NCBI GenBank assembly: GCA_016720595.1
Contig: JADKKI010000001.1
Location: 248,001-312,000, forward strand
DNA from: Myxococcales bacterium
GTDB taxonomy: Bacteria > Myxococcota_A > Polyangia > Haliangiales > Haliangiaceae
Direction of reading: 5' to 3'
DNA length: 64,000 bases
In this document: positions 1 to 7,940 of the stretch, piece after piece
How the letters are laid out: every line of letters starts with the position of its first letter
Position numbering within the stretch: position 1 is the stretch's first letter
Position numbers and translations under genes: made by a program
The notes under the pieces: model-generated
What the model saw: only the letters and a program-made list of their open reading frames with translations
Told to the model about the DNA's origin: nothing
Database searches by the model: none

Positions 1-166
1 ACACCGGGCGAAGGAGCTGGCGCTGCTGCTTGCCCGACGGGATCGGCCGCAAGGTCGAGTAGCGCTGCTCCCAGAGTGGCCGCAACGTCGCGAGCCAGCT
101 CAGGATCTCGGCGTTCGCCGCATCATCGATGAACGCGGGCTCGTAGACGTACGTCTTGTCGATCAC
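1..166 (-). CDS. Truncated conserved protein, possibly AlkB-like 2OG-Fe(II) oxygenase N-terminus
   Basis: An open reading frame enters from the left edge and reads leftwards from a GTG at 166, giving 55 residues without a stop. It begins VIDKTYVYEPAFIDDAANAE and continues with a segment ending GKQQRQLLRPV. The pattern (early Y-x-P-x-F-hydrophobic, a W-rich helix, then a basic stretch) reminds me of the N-terminus of AlkB-type 2-oxoglutarate/Fe(II) oxygenases. The HxD...H iron ligands would lie outside the window, so the family call is an inference from memory. It is divergent from comF. The codon use is typical of real genes here, so I am fairly confident it is coding and unsure of its function. 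Confidence 0.45.
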   Translation of the reverse strand, partial: MIDKTYVYEPAFIDDAANAEILSWLATLRPLWEQRYSTLRPIPSGKQQRQLLRPV

Positions 167-194
167 GCCGGAGCCGTCTTTAGCACTGTGCGCA

Positions 195-223
195 CGCAAC
201 CGCGCAGCGGTGTGGCCGAAACC
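195..223 (+). promoter_or_regulatory. Degenerate copy of the CGCAACC-N12-GGYCGATAGG element before comF
   Basis: CGCAACC (195-201), a 12-nt spacer, then GGCCGAAACC (214-223), followed 6 nt later by ATG at 230. Spacer and ATG distance match the four perfect copies near 56.7-59.4 kb exactly, but the last four bases of the right half differ. It may be a related promoter or coincidence. Confidence 0.3.
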
Positions 224-229
224 CGTCCC

Positions 230-919
230 ATGCCCACCTGGTTGACCTGGATGTTCCGTCCGCAGTGCGCCGCCTGCGGGAGCCTCGCCACCACCCTGTG
301 CGAGCCATGCGCGGGCACGCTCGTCGAGCTGGGGCCGGCCTGTCCTCGGTGTGCCGAGCCCACGACGGCCGGGCGGCTGTGCCCGCGGTGTACGACGGTG
401 CCGCTCCCCCTCGAACAGATCCTCGTCCCGTGGCGGTTCGGTGGGCAGCTGGCATCCGCGATCCGCCGCCTCAAGTTCGCCCACAAGACCCATGTCGCGC
501 GCGATCTCGCGCCGCTGTGGGCACCGCTGGTCGCCGCCGCGGCGTCGTCGGCCGGTGCTCTCGTCGTGCCGGTCCCGTTGCACTGGCGACGCCGGCTTCG
601 CCGCGGCTACGACCAGACGTGGCTGCTCGCGACGCATGCGTGCCGGACCGCAAACCTCGCACCGCCGCGCGCGCTGCTCCGGCGGATCCGTGACGCGCCA
701 CCGCAGAGCACGCTGTCCGCCGCGCAGCGCCTGGTGAACCTCGAAGGCGCGTTCGAGGTGCGTGATCCACGTCCGATCGCGGGGCGGACGATCATCCTGC
801 TCGATGATGTGGTGACCACCGGCGCCACGCTCGCCGCGGCCGCGGTGCCGCTGATCGCCGCAGGAGCCACCGCGGTGATCGGCGTGGCGCTCGCCCGGGC
901 TACTTCCGCTCCAGGATGA
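230..919 (+). CDS. comF: ComF family phosphoribosyltransferase-like protein
   Basis: The 229-residue protein has the ComF layout. An N-terminal zinc-ribbon has CxxC pairs at about residues 13/16 and 24/27 with further CPRC pairs. A type I phosphoribosyltransferase fold follows, containing PVPLHWRRRLRRGYDQ and the PRPP-binding loop IILLDDVVTTGAT near residue 195. ComF proteins act at the membrane or cytosol in natural DNA uptake in competent bacteria, but in many lineages the substrate is unknown. A GTG at 188 is also in frame. I prefer ATG 230 because homologues begin just before the first CxxC and because a promoter-like element sits 6 nt upstream. Its last 20 nt overlap the 3' end of the convergent giant gene. 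Confidence 0.85.
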   Translation: MPTWLTWMFRPQCAACGSLATTLCEPCAGTLVELGPACPRCAEPTTAGRLCPRCTTVPLPLEQILVPWRFGGQLASAIRRLKFAHKTHVARDLAPLWAPLVAAAASSAGALVVPVPLHWRRRLRRGYDQTWLLATHACRTANLAPPRALLRRIRDAPPQSTLSAAQRLVNLEGAFEVRDPRPIAGRTIILLDDVVTTGATLAAAAVPLIAAGATAVIGVALARATSAPG

Positions 920-3900
920 TCATCTCGATGCGCTCGTTGATCAGCGCGGCGTTCTTGGTGGTCCGTGGCACCAGCGGCTTGGTTCCGCCGAGGCCCATCG
1001 CCGAGAGTCGGGCCGGCTGGATGCCCCACTGCACGAGCCAGTCGCGCACCACCTGCGCACGCTTGTCGGACAGCTCCTGATCCTTGTCGGCATCGCCGCT
1101 CGGCTGGACGTGCGCGACGAGCTTCACGCGCACGATCTCCTGATGCGCCCGCAGCGTGGCCGCGATCTGGCCGAGCACGTTCGTGCTCGACTTCGCGATC
1201 TTCGTCCCGGTGAACTGCACGGCCTCGATGGTCTCGATGCCGGCGGGGGTCACCACCACGAGCGCGTCGCCGCGATCGGGGCAGCCGTCGTCATCGGTGT
1301 TGCCGTTGATGGTCTCGGGCTCGTTCGGGCACATGTCCTGGCCGTCGAGCAGCCCGTCGGAGTCGTTGTCGGCCTCCGGGCAGCCGTCGATGTCCTGGAA
1401 CCCGTCCTTGTCCTCCGCCTGGTCGGGGCACTTGTCCTGGGCGTCGGGGATCCCGTCGCTGTCGTTGTCCTTGTCGGGGCAGCCGTCGTCGTCCTGAAAC
1501 CCGTCCTTGTCCTCCGGGTCGAGCGGGCACTTGTCCTGCGCGTCGAGGAAGCCATCGAGGTCGTTGTCGGGGTCGGGACACCCATCGGTGTCGTCGAACA
1601 TGTCCTTGTCCTCGGCCTGCTCCGGACAGCGATCGACGCTGTCGCGGATCCCATCCCCATCGGCGTCGCCATCGACCTTCGGCGGCGGCGGCAGATGGAT
1701 CGGCGGGAGCTCGGAGGTGCCGGGCACGAACGACAGCGCGAACACGCCGCGCACGTCGGGCGTTCCCACGCCGGCGATCAGCCCGCGCCCGGCGGCGAGC
1801 CCGATCGAGAACCGAGGATCCGGGCGGTAGCTGAGCCCGAGGAGGAACTCGGCGGGAGCGAGGGTGGAGCGCGAGGACGTGGCGCTGTCCGAGCGCCCCG
1901 AGGGCACGACCTCGCCGAACATCTCGCCCGTGGTCCACAGCCGATCGAGCACGCGGACCGAGCCGCCGAGCCCCCAGACCAGGCCGTTGCCCTGCTGGAT
2001 GTTCGAGAGCGCGGACTTCTCGCGGATCACCGCTCCGAGGTTCGCCGTCAGCGACAGGCGCTTCGCCATCGCCCGCGGGAGCACCGTGACGAGCCCGAGG
2101 ACACGCCCCGTGGGCTTCGCGACGCCGGCGAACTCCGAGCTGGTCGCCGTCGGCAGCGTCAACGCGAGCGTCGCGCCCGCGAACACCTGCCCGAAGCCAC
2201 CGTCGAGCTTCGCGAGCTGCGCCTTGCCGTGGAGCACGAGATCTCCCCGGGCGGTGCCGCTCGGCGACGCCACGCCGACCATCGCGCCCTCGCCATCCTG
2301 GTTGTAGAGCGGCATCCGCACGCCGGCCTCGAACCGACCGAGGAACGCGTACGCGGCGCCGAGCTCCATCGTGGTGCGCTGCGTGATCGTCATGTGCTCG
2401 CTACCGGCGAACTTGAGGACGAGCGGGTTGGTCGCATACGACGCCGTCGCCGCGGCCACGAACGTGCCGTTGTCACCGACGCTCGCCGGCTGCACCTGGA
2501 AGCCGTTGCCGGTGGTCGCCGGCGTCGGGTTGAACAGCGAGAGATCGAGGTCGAGCTTGGTGTCCGCGCGGGCCTCGGACGGAAGGCCTCCGATCCCGAA
2601 CATGACGACGAGGCCGAGGAGCGCGGCCGCGGCGCGACGCCGGCGACGCAGCGCCAGCACACCGAGGAGGATCACGGCGCCCGTGCCGGTGCCGCGGCCA
2701 CTCGCGCAGCCGCCTCCGCCCGTGGCATCGACGAACACGGCCGTGCCCGACAGCGTCACCTCGGCCTGAGGGGTCGGATCCTCGTCGAGGTAGAGGTACG
2801 CCTTGGTCTCGAAGCTGCCCTCCGCGGTCGGCGTGAACGAGACCGCGAACGTCATCGTGGTCCGCGCCGGCAGCGCGACGTCCACCGGCGAAGCCTCGAT
2901 GCGGAAGTTCTGGTCGTCGTCGAGGGTGATCGCGCGGATCGTGAAGGCGTGCGCCGGATCCATGCTCGTGACGTTGAGCTCGTTCTCCACCGTGATCGTG
3001 TTGCCGATCCCCACGATGCCGAGGGGGATCACGGCATTGCCCATCATCACATCGCGGTCGATCCCGTTGCCGTCGAGCAACACCACGGCCATCGGGGTGG
3101 GCGTGGAGTTGTCGTTGTTCATGAACGTCAGCTGCCCGACCGGGGCCTTGCCCGCGACCTTCGGCGAGAACCGCACCATGAACTCGTGGCTGCCCAGGGA
3201 CGGGATGTTGACCGGGTTGCCGTCGATCAGCTGCCAGACCTGATCGTTCGTGACCATCACCGCCGAGATCGAGAGCGGGGCCTCGCCGGTGTTACGCACC
3301 GTGACCGGCCGGATCGGGGCGGCGCTGCCCGGATTCCGGAAGGTGTCGGGGAACACTGGAGTGGCGTCGAGCGCGATGTGGCGATCCACGCCGCGCCCGC
3401 GGATCGTGATCGTCTGCGAGGTGGGCCCGTTGAGGACGCCCGCGATGGTGTGGCCGATCGTGACCTGCTCGAACGCACCGGGCGCCTGCTCGACGGTGGG
3501 CGTGTACGTGACGAGGATGTCGACCTTGCCGCCGACGGGGACGGTCTGGGTGCCCGGGAGGGTGAACGTGAACGGCCCGGTGGCCGGGTTGCGGGTGAAG
3601 CCGGCGAGGTTGAGCGGCCCATCGCCCGTATTGGCGATCGAGATCAGCCTGGTCGCGGGCGGGCCATCGCGGTCGACCGATCCGAGATCGACGAGCAGGC
3701 CGGGCGTGGTCGTCAACATCGCCGTGGTCGACATCGCGGTCAGGCTGATCGTCCGGGTCGGGTTGGTGGCCAGGTTGCTCGTGACGGTGGCGGTTCCCGA
3801 GAGGAGGCCCGTGCGATCGGCGGGATCCGCGGTGACCGTGACCACCAGGATCTGTCCCATCGTCAGGGTCTGCGGCAGCGTGGTGGCGGTGGCGCCGGTG

Positions 3901-6194
3901 GTGGAGCAGGTGGCGTTGCGCTGGACGCTGGTGACGGTGAGCTCGCTGGCCACCGTCGGCGCGGTGGGCGTGATCGTGATCGGGCTCTGGATGATCAGCG
4001 GCGCCTGGTCGGTGTTGACGATGCAGAACACCCCGGTGGCGGTCGCATCCCAGCGGACCTGCCCGAAATCGATCGCGGGCGGGCTGGTCGAGGGGACGGT
4101 CGTGATGTCGTAGCCGGCGGTGAGGCCATCACCGTTGAGGAACACCGTGACCATCGTGCTCTGCGCGGTGCCCCAGCTCCCGGTGAACAGGATCGTCGCG
4201 GGGCCGCCATCGGTGCCGACCGTCGGCGTGAACTTCACGTTGATCGTCGCCGTCTCGTTCGCCATCAGCGTCGAGGGCACGGGCGTGGTGGGATCGAGCG
4301 CATACCCGACGCCTGCGGGCGCGAGGACGGCGGCGATGCCGGTCACCGTGACGTTGCCGGCGTTTCGCAGCGTGAACGTGCGGGTGTCGGTGTTGCCGAC
4401 GGTGACGCCGCCGAAATCGATCGGGGCGACGAGCGAGGTGACGGGCGCAGTGACGAGCGAGCCCTGCAAGCCCGTGCAGGTCAGCCCGACGTCGGTGGTG
4501 CCTCCGGTGAACGATCCGGACAGGATGCGGAAGTTGCCGGGGCGTGCACCGGCAGCCGAGGGGTTGCAGCGGATCGTCCACGAGGTGCTGCCGCCGGCCG
4601 CGACGGACTGCACGCCACCGGTGCCCATGGTCACCGTGTAGTCGGAGGTCCCGGAGGTCAGGGTCGCGCTGGTGATGCCGAGCGGCGCGCCGCCGGTGTT
4701 CATCGCGGTGAGGACGAGCGCACTGTTCGCGCCGACCTCGACGGTCATGAAGTCGAGCGTTGCCGGCACCGAGATCTGCGGCGCGATCCCCATGCCGCTG
4801 ACGGCGACGGGGATCAGCATGTCGGCCGGATCCGGATCGTTGCTGGTGACGTTGAGGGTGGTGGTGAAGGCGCCGGGGGTGGCCGGGTTGAACTGGACGT
4901 TGTGCATCGCCATCAGGCCCGCACCGAGGGTGCAGCCCGACACGGGACACGCCGGCGAGAACGGGAACGCGGCCGGGATGCCGCCAGACGCCGCGATGTT
5001 GTAGGTCAGCGTGCTGTTGCCGATGTTGGTGACGACGATCTGCATCGCGGCCGACGTCGTGCCGGCGAGCTGATCGGCGAACGCGAGCGTGGTCGGGGCG
5101 ACCATGATGTCGGGCCTGCCGGCGGTGCAGGTCAGCAACGCGACGTTGTCGCCGCCGCCGTCGGTATCGCTGGTGAACGTCACGGTGGCGTTCTGGGTCC
5201 CCGTCGCACCCACGGGTGGTGCGCAGCGCATCCCGACCGCCACGGGCGCGACCATCGCCGCGAAGTTGCAGCTGGTCTGGTTCGAGCAGCCGGATCCGTT
5301 CGCATCGAACGTGAACCAACCCATGGTCTGCGTGATCGTGGCGCTGGCGATCGCGAGGGTCCCGAGCGGAGCGGCACCACCGTTGGTGACGTTGATGTTC
5401 GCGGTGCCGATCGCGCCGCCGCCGACCGTGCCGAACATCGCGTCCTGCGCCATGATCACGGCATTGGTCCCGGTGCCGCTCAGCGACAGGACCCGCGACG
5501 GCATCGCCGGATCGTTGCTGCCGATCGTGAGGCTCGCCAGGCGAGACCCCGACATCGTGGGATCGAACGTGACGAGCACGTCGGCGAACGAGCCCTGCGG
5601 GATCGTCAACGGCAGGGCCGAGGGCGGGGTCACCGCATAGTCACCGGGGGCGGCTCCGCCCAGCGTCAGGGTGTTGACGACCAGGTTCTGGCCCGGGTCA
5701 CCGCCGTTGCTGATCCGGAGGGTCTGGGTGGACGACAGCACGGCCGCATTGGCGACCCGGAGGCTCGGGAACGTCATCGCGGCCAGCGGCGTGGTCGAGA
5801 TCACGGGCGCGGCGCCGGTGCCGATCAGCGTGACCGAGCCGTTGGTCGTCTCCATCGACTTGAAGTTGACGGTGCACGACACCGTGGTGCGGGCGAGCGG
5901 AGAGAACGCGAACGAGATGTGCGCCGGGTTCCCGGTGTTCACCATGTAGGGCAGCGCCTCCATGACGACGATCGTGAACCGCGAGCAGTCGGCGCCCACC
6001 AGCTCGAGTGACGTCAGCTCGTCGGTCCCCGCGTCGACGACGATCGTGCGCGCGACCGGTGCGGTCGTCGATCCGACGAGCACGCTGCCGAAGTTGATGC
6101 CCCCAGCCGGGTTGATGGAGAGCGCAGCCTCTGCGGGCCGCGCCCACCCGAGGGCGAGCAGCAGCAGGATCGATGTAAGCCAGTGACGAGGCAT
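900..6194 (-). CDS. Giant envelope protein: choice-of-anchor-D repeats fused to OmpA/TSP3 barrel protein
   Basis: The 1764-residue product has a signal peptide (residues 1-23, ending RPAEA). About 1130 residues of choice-of-anchor-D/ASH-type beta-sandwich repeats follow, each with the recurrent DFG-V-G...NTG-APL pattern. Then comes a MYXO-CTERM-like block: Cys1163 in GGGGC, a short hydrophobic span, and Arg1183-1187. It does not end there. The Arg cluster runs straight into a second signal-peptide-like segment (to about A1210). This is followed by an outer-membrane barrel-like region, five or so TSP3 calcium repeats (DxDxDGxxDxxDxCP, about 1503-1640) and an OmpA peptidoglycan-binding domain (about 1650-1764). 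This looks like two neighbouring genes read as one. An in-frame GTG at 2660 could start the OmpA part separately. Surface location is inferred. Confidence 0.85.
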   Translation of the reverse strand: MPRHWLTSILLLLALGWARPAEAALSINPAGGINFGSVLVGSTTAPVARTIVVDAGTDELTSLELVGADCSRFTIVVMEALPYMVNTGNPAHISFAFSPLARTTVSCTVNFKSMETTNGSVTLIGTGAAPVISTTPLAAMTFPSLRVANAAVLSSTQTLRISNGGDPGQNLVVNTLTLGGAAPGDYAVTPPSALPLTIPQGSFADVLVTFDPTMSGSRLASLTIGSNDPAMPSRVLSLSGTGTNAVIMAQDAMFGTVGGGAIGTANINVTNGGAAPLGTLAIASATITQTMGWFTFDANGSGCSNQTSCNFAAMVAPVAVGMRCAPPVGATGTQNATVTFTSDTDGGGDNVALLTCTAGRPDIMVAPTTLAFADQLAGTTSAAMQIVVTNIGNSTLTYNIAASGGIPAAFPFSPACPVSGCTLGAGLMAMHNVQFNPATPGAFTTTLNVTSNDPDPADMLIPVAVSGMGIAPQISVPATLDFMTVEVGANSALVLTAMNTGGAPLGITSATLTSGTSDYTVTMGTGGVQSVAAGGSTSWTIRCNPSAAGARPGNFRILSGSFTGGTTDVGLTCTGLQGSLVTAPVTSLVAPIDFGGVTVGNTDTRTFTLRNAGNVTVTGIAAVLAPAGVGYALDPTTPVPSTLMANETATINVKFTPTVGTDGGPATILFTGSWGTAQSTMVTVFLNGDGLTAGYDITTVPSTSPPAIDFGQVRWDATATGVFCIVNTDQAPLIIQSPITITPTAPTVASELTVTSVQRNATCSTTGATATTLPQTLTMGQILVVTVTADPADRTGLLSGTATVTSNLATNPTRTISLTAMSTTAMLTTTPGLLVDLGSVDRDGPPATRLISIANTGDGPLNLAGFTRNPATGPFTFTLPGTQTVPVGGKVDILVTYTPTVEQAPGAFEQVTIGHTIAGVLNGPTSQTITIRGRGVDRHIALDATPVFPDTFRNPGSAAPIRPVTVRNTGEAPLSISAVMVTNDQVWQLIDGNPVNIPSLGSHEFMVRFSPKVAGKAPVGQLTFMNNDNSTPTPMAVVLLDGNGIDRDVMMGNAVIPLGIVGIGNTITVENELNVTSMDPAHAFTIRAITLDDDQNFRIEASPVDVALPARTTMTFAVSFTPTAEGSFETKAYLYLDEDPTPQAEVTLSGTAVFVDATGGGGCASGRGTGTGAVILLGVLALRRRRRAAAALLGLVVMFGIGGLPSEARADTKLDLDLSLFNPTPATTGNGFQVQPASVGDNGTFVAAATASYATNPLVLKFAGSEHMTITQRTTMELGAAYAFLGRFEAGVRMPLYNQDGEGAMVGVASPSGTARGDLVLHGKAQLAKLDGGFGQVFAGATLALTLPTATSSEFAGVAKPTGRVLGLVTVLPRAMAKRLSLTANLGAVIREKSALSNIQQGNGLVWGLGGSVRVLDRLWTTGEMFGEVVPSGRSDSATSSRSTLAPAEFLLGLSYRPDPRFSIGLAAGRGLIAGVGTPDVRGVFALSFVPGTSELPPIHLPPPPKVDGDADGDGIRDSVDRCPEQAEDKDMFDDTDGCPDPDNDLDGFLDAQDKCPLDPEDKDGFQDDDGCPDKDNDSDGIPDAQDKCPDQAEDKDGFQDIDGCPEADNDSDGLLDGQDMCPNEPETINGNTDDDGCPDRGDALVVVTPAGIETIEAVQFTGTKIAKSSTNVLGQIAATLRAHQEIVRVKLVAHVQPSGDADKDQELSDKRAQVVRDWLVQWGIQPARLSAMGLGGTKPLVPRTTKNAALINERIEMIILERK
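2565..2708 (-). other. Shared MYXO-CTERM-like tail / second signal peptide junction
   Basis: This stretch encodes residues 1163-1210 of the giant protein. It reads GGGGC, then TGTGAVILLGVLAL, then five arginines, then a second hydrophobic core and SEARA-D, a good signal peptidase I site. Starting at GTG 2660 would give a protein with a classical n-region (RRRRR), h-region and c-region. The same arginines can thus serve as the cytoplasmic end of a sorting signal and as the n-region of a signal peptide. Confidence 0.6.
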
Positions 6195-6319
6195 ATGACT
6201 CCGGAAGGCGCCGCCGAGCGAGCCCCGACGTGGCGCCGCCGAAAGGGTACAACGCCACGGGCGCCACCGAAAGCGACCGAAACCACGCCACGCGTCGTGC
6301 AGCGCGCGGCGGCTTTGTC

Positions 6320-6325
6320 TAGGAT
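6320..6325 (+). promoter_or_regulatory. Leaderless-type -10 hexamer TAGGAT
   Basis: TAGGAT lies 9 nt before ATG 6335, one of about a dozen TANNNT hexamers placed 6-9 nt before starts in this window. Confidence 0.4.
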
Positions 6326-6334
6326 TTGCGACCT

Positions 6335-6685
6335 ATGACCGAGACCCCGAGCGGCCTTTCATACCAGGACACCGTCGCAGGAACCGGAGCGAGCCCCGCC
6401 AAGGGCCAGACCTGCGTGATGCACTACACCGGCTGGTTGTGGGTCGGTGGCGCCAAGGGCGCCAAGTTCGACAGCTCCGTCGATCGTGGCCGCCCGTTCG
6501 AGTTCCCGCTCGGCCTCGGCCGCGTGATCAAGGGCTGGGACGAGGGCGTGGCGTCGATGAAGGTCGGCGGCAAGCGCACCCTCTTGATCCCGCCCAGCCT
6601 CGGCTACGGCGATCGCGGCGCGGGCGGCGTGATCCCGGGCGGCGCGACGCTGCTGTTCGAGGTCGAGCTGCTCGGCGTGGCGTGA
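6335..6685 (+). CDS. FKBP-type peptidyl-prolyl cis-trans isomerase
   Basis: A single-domain FKBP of 116 residues without a signal peptide, so probably cytoplasmic. It shows the family hallmarks: [12 protein letters not shown] near the N-terminus, the V-x-YTGWL strand, [37 protein letters not shown] and [23 protein letters not shown]. It catalyses isomerisation of Xaa-Pro bonds during folding. ATG 6335 is chosen over an in-frame TTG at 6326 because the latter adds three non-conserved residues. The 3' end overlaps the convergent lipoprotein gene by 82 nt. Confidence 0.93.
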   Translation: MTETPSGLSYQDTVAGTGASPAKGQTCVMHYTGWLWVGGAKGAKFDSSVDRGRPFEFPLGLGRVIKGWDEGVASMKVGGKRTLLIPPSLGYGDRGAGGVIPGGATLLFEVELLGVA

Positions 6686-7017
6686 CACGCGGTCACGGTC
6701 ACCAGCGACGTCGCCTCCATGCCGCAGCGATACGCCTCGCGTGACAGCGCGGTGCACTCCGCCACGAACGATCGCAGCGGCTGAGCGATCGCCTGCGCTT
6801 CGGCCTCGCTCGGCGCGGGCTCGGGCGGGTGCTCGCGGAGCGTGAGATCCACGACGTGCGTGACGAGCAGCTCACACTCCTTCTCGGAGGGAGCGCTCTG
6901 GGCCGCGGCGGTGGCGCCCGCGTCGTGAGGGCTCCCCACCGGCGGCTTCGTCGGATGCGTGGGCGTGCCAGGTCCGCTCGAACATGCAGCGAACACCAGC
7001 CAGGCGACCTTTCTCAC
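6604..7017 (-). CDS. Small lipoprotein of a CELL-HVVDLxL family
   Basis: A 137-residue predicted lipoprotein (GTG start; [15 protein letters not shown] with a lipobox-like VFAAC). A Pro/Ala-rich linker precedes a helical segment with the pattern C-E-LL-x-HVVDLTL, an [11 protein letters not shown] segment and [16 protein letters not shown]. The spaced cysteines and this phrase recur in a damaged relative at 14194, so this is a family in this genome. Function is unknown. About 27 C-terminal residues are encoded opposite the 3' end of the FKBP gene and are low-complexity, so the annotated C-terminus could be an extended, non-conserved tail. Confidence 0.6.
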   Translation of the reverse strand: MRKVAWLVFAACSSGPGTPTHPTKPPVGSPHDAGATAAAQSAPSEKECELLVTHVVDLTLREHPPEPAPSEAEAQAIAQPLRSFVAECTALSREAYRCGMEATSLVTVTACHATPSSSTSNSSVAPPGITPPAPRSP

Positions 7018-7026
7018 GGTGCATCG

Positions 7027-7036
7027 ATGTTAGCGT
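7027..7036. promoter_or_regulatory. Overlapping divergent -10 hexamers
   Basis: On the minus strand TAACAT (7027-7032) lies 9 nt before GTG 7017. On the plus strand TAGCGT (7031-7036) lies 6 nt before ATG 7043. The two hexamers overlap by 2 bp, so the divergent promoters probably exclude each other. Confidence 0.4.
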
Positions 7037-7042
7037 GTCCGC

Positions 7043-7849
7043 ATGGCGCTGTGGTTTGCCGCCTTGCTCGGACTTGTCCAGGGCCTGACAGAGTTCATCC
7101 CGGTGTCGTCGTCGGCACACCTGGCGATCATGCCGGCGTTGTTCCGCCAGCCGGATCCGGGGCCCGCGTACACGGCGGTGATCCAGCTCGGGACCCTGCT
7201 CGCCGTGCTCGCGTACTTCGCGAAGGACCTGGTGCACATCACGGGCGCGATGTTCCGCGAGCCTTCGAGCGCGGATGGCCGGCTGCCGTTTCTCCTCGCC
7301 GCGGGCACGGTGCCGATCGTCGTGTTCGGGCTCGCGCTGAAGAAGCACATCGAGGGTGATCTTCGCTCGCTGTACGTGATCGGCGGCGCGCTGATCGTCG
7401 TCGGGATCGCGATGTGGTTGATCGATCGATATGCCTCGGGGCGTGATGCCACCAAGCCGTTCAACGGCATCACGTTTCAGGACGCGCTGCTGGTCGGGCT
7501 CGCCCAGTCGCTCGCGTTGATCCCCGGCGTGTCTCGCTCGGGCGCCACGATCTGCATGGCGCTCCTGATCGGCCTGTCGCGCTCGGACTCGGCGCGGTTC
7601 TCGTTCTTGCTGTCGATCCCCGCGATCGCGGGCGCCGGGCTGTTCGAGCTCAAGGATGCGCTCAAGGTGCTCGGGCGGGATGCGATCCCGGCGATCGCGG
7701 TGGGCACCAGCGTCGCGGCGGTCTCCGGGTACGTCGCGGTCGCGTGGCTCATCAAGTGGCTCGGGTCACACGATCTGGTGGGCTTCGCGATCTACCGCAT
7801 CCTCGCGGGGCTCGCGCTGATCGGATCGCTCGCGGCCGGCGCCCTGTAG
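7043..7849 (+). CDS. uppP: Undecaprenyl-diphosphatase UppP (BacA)
   Basis: An integral membrane protein of 268 residues that dephosphorylates undecaprenyl pyrophosphate to recycle the lipid carrier for peptidoglycan and other envelope glycans. The two catalytic signatures are clear: GLVQGLTEFIPVSSSAHL (residues 9-26) and PGVSRSGATI (around 160). At least seven hydrophobic segments follow the family pattern and the length is normal. It also tends to confer bacitracin tolerance in this family. It has its own close-set -10 and is followed 91 nt later by the PEGA gene. Confidence 0.96.
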   Translation: MALWFAALLGLVQGLTEFIPVSSSAHLAIMPALFRQPDPGPAYTAVIQLGTLLAVLAYFAKDLVHITGAMFREPSSADGRLPFLLAAGTVPIVVFGLALKKHIEGDLRSLYVIGGALIVVGIAMWLIDRYASGRDATKPFNGITFQDALLVGLAQSLALIPGVSRSGATICMALLIGLSRSDSARFSFLLSIPAIAGAGLFELKDALKVLGRDAIPAIAVGTSVAAVSGYVAVAWLIKWLGSHDLVGFAIYRILAGLALIGSLAAGAL

Positions 7850-7940
7850 CGCTGCCATCTGCTGTGAAATTCCGCACGCATGGCGACGTGCGCGTGCGAG
7901 TCCTGGTACCCTCTGCTCGTCCGTTTACCGAGGGAACACG

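Noticed and set aside
1110..6011. Uninterrupted 1633-codon frame on the plus strand opposite the giant envelope gene
   Set aside because: It is antisense to a gene with clear domains, is extremely Arg/His/Gly-rich and has no recognisable motif. It results from codon bias in GC-rich DNA.
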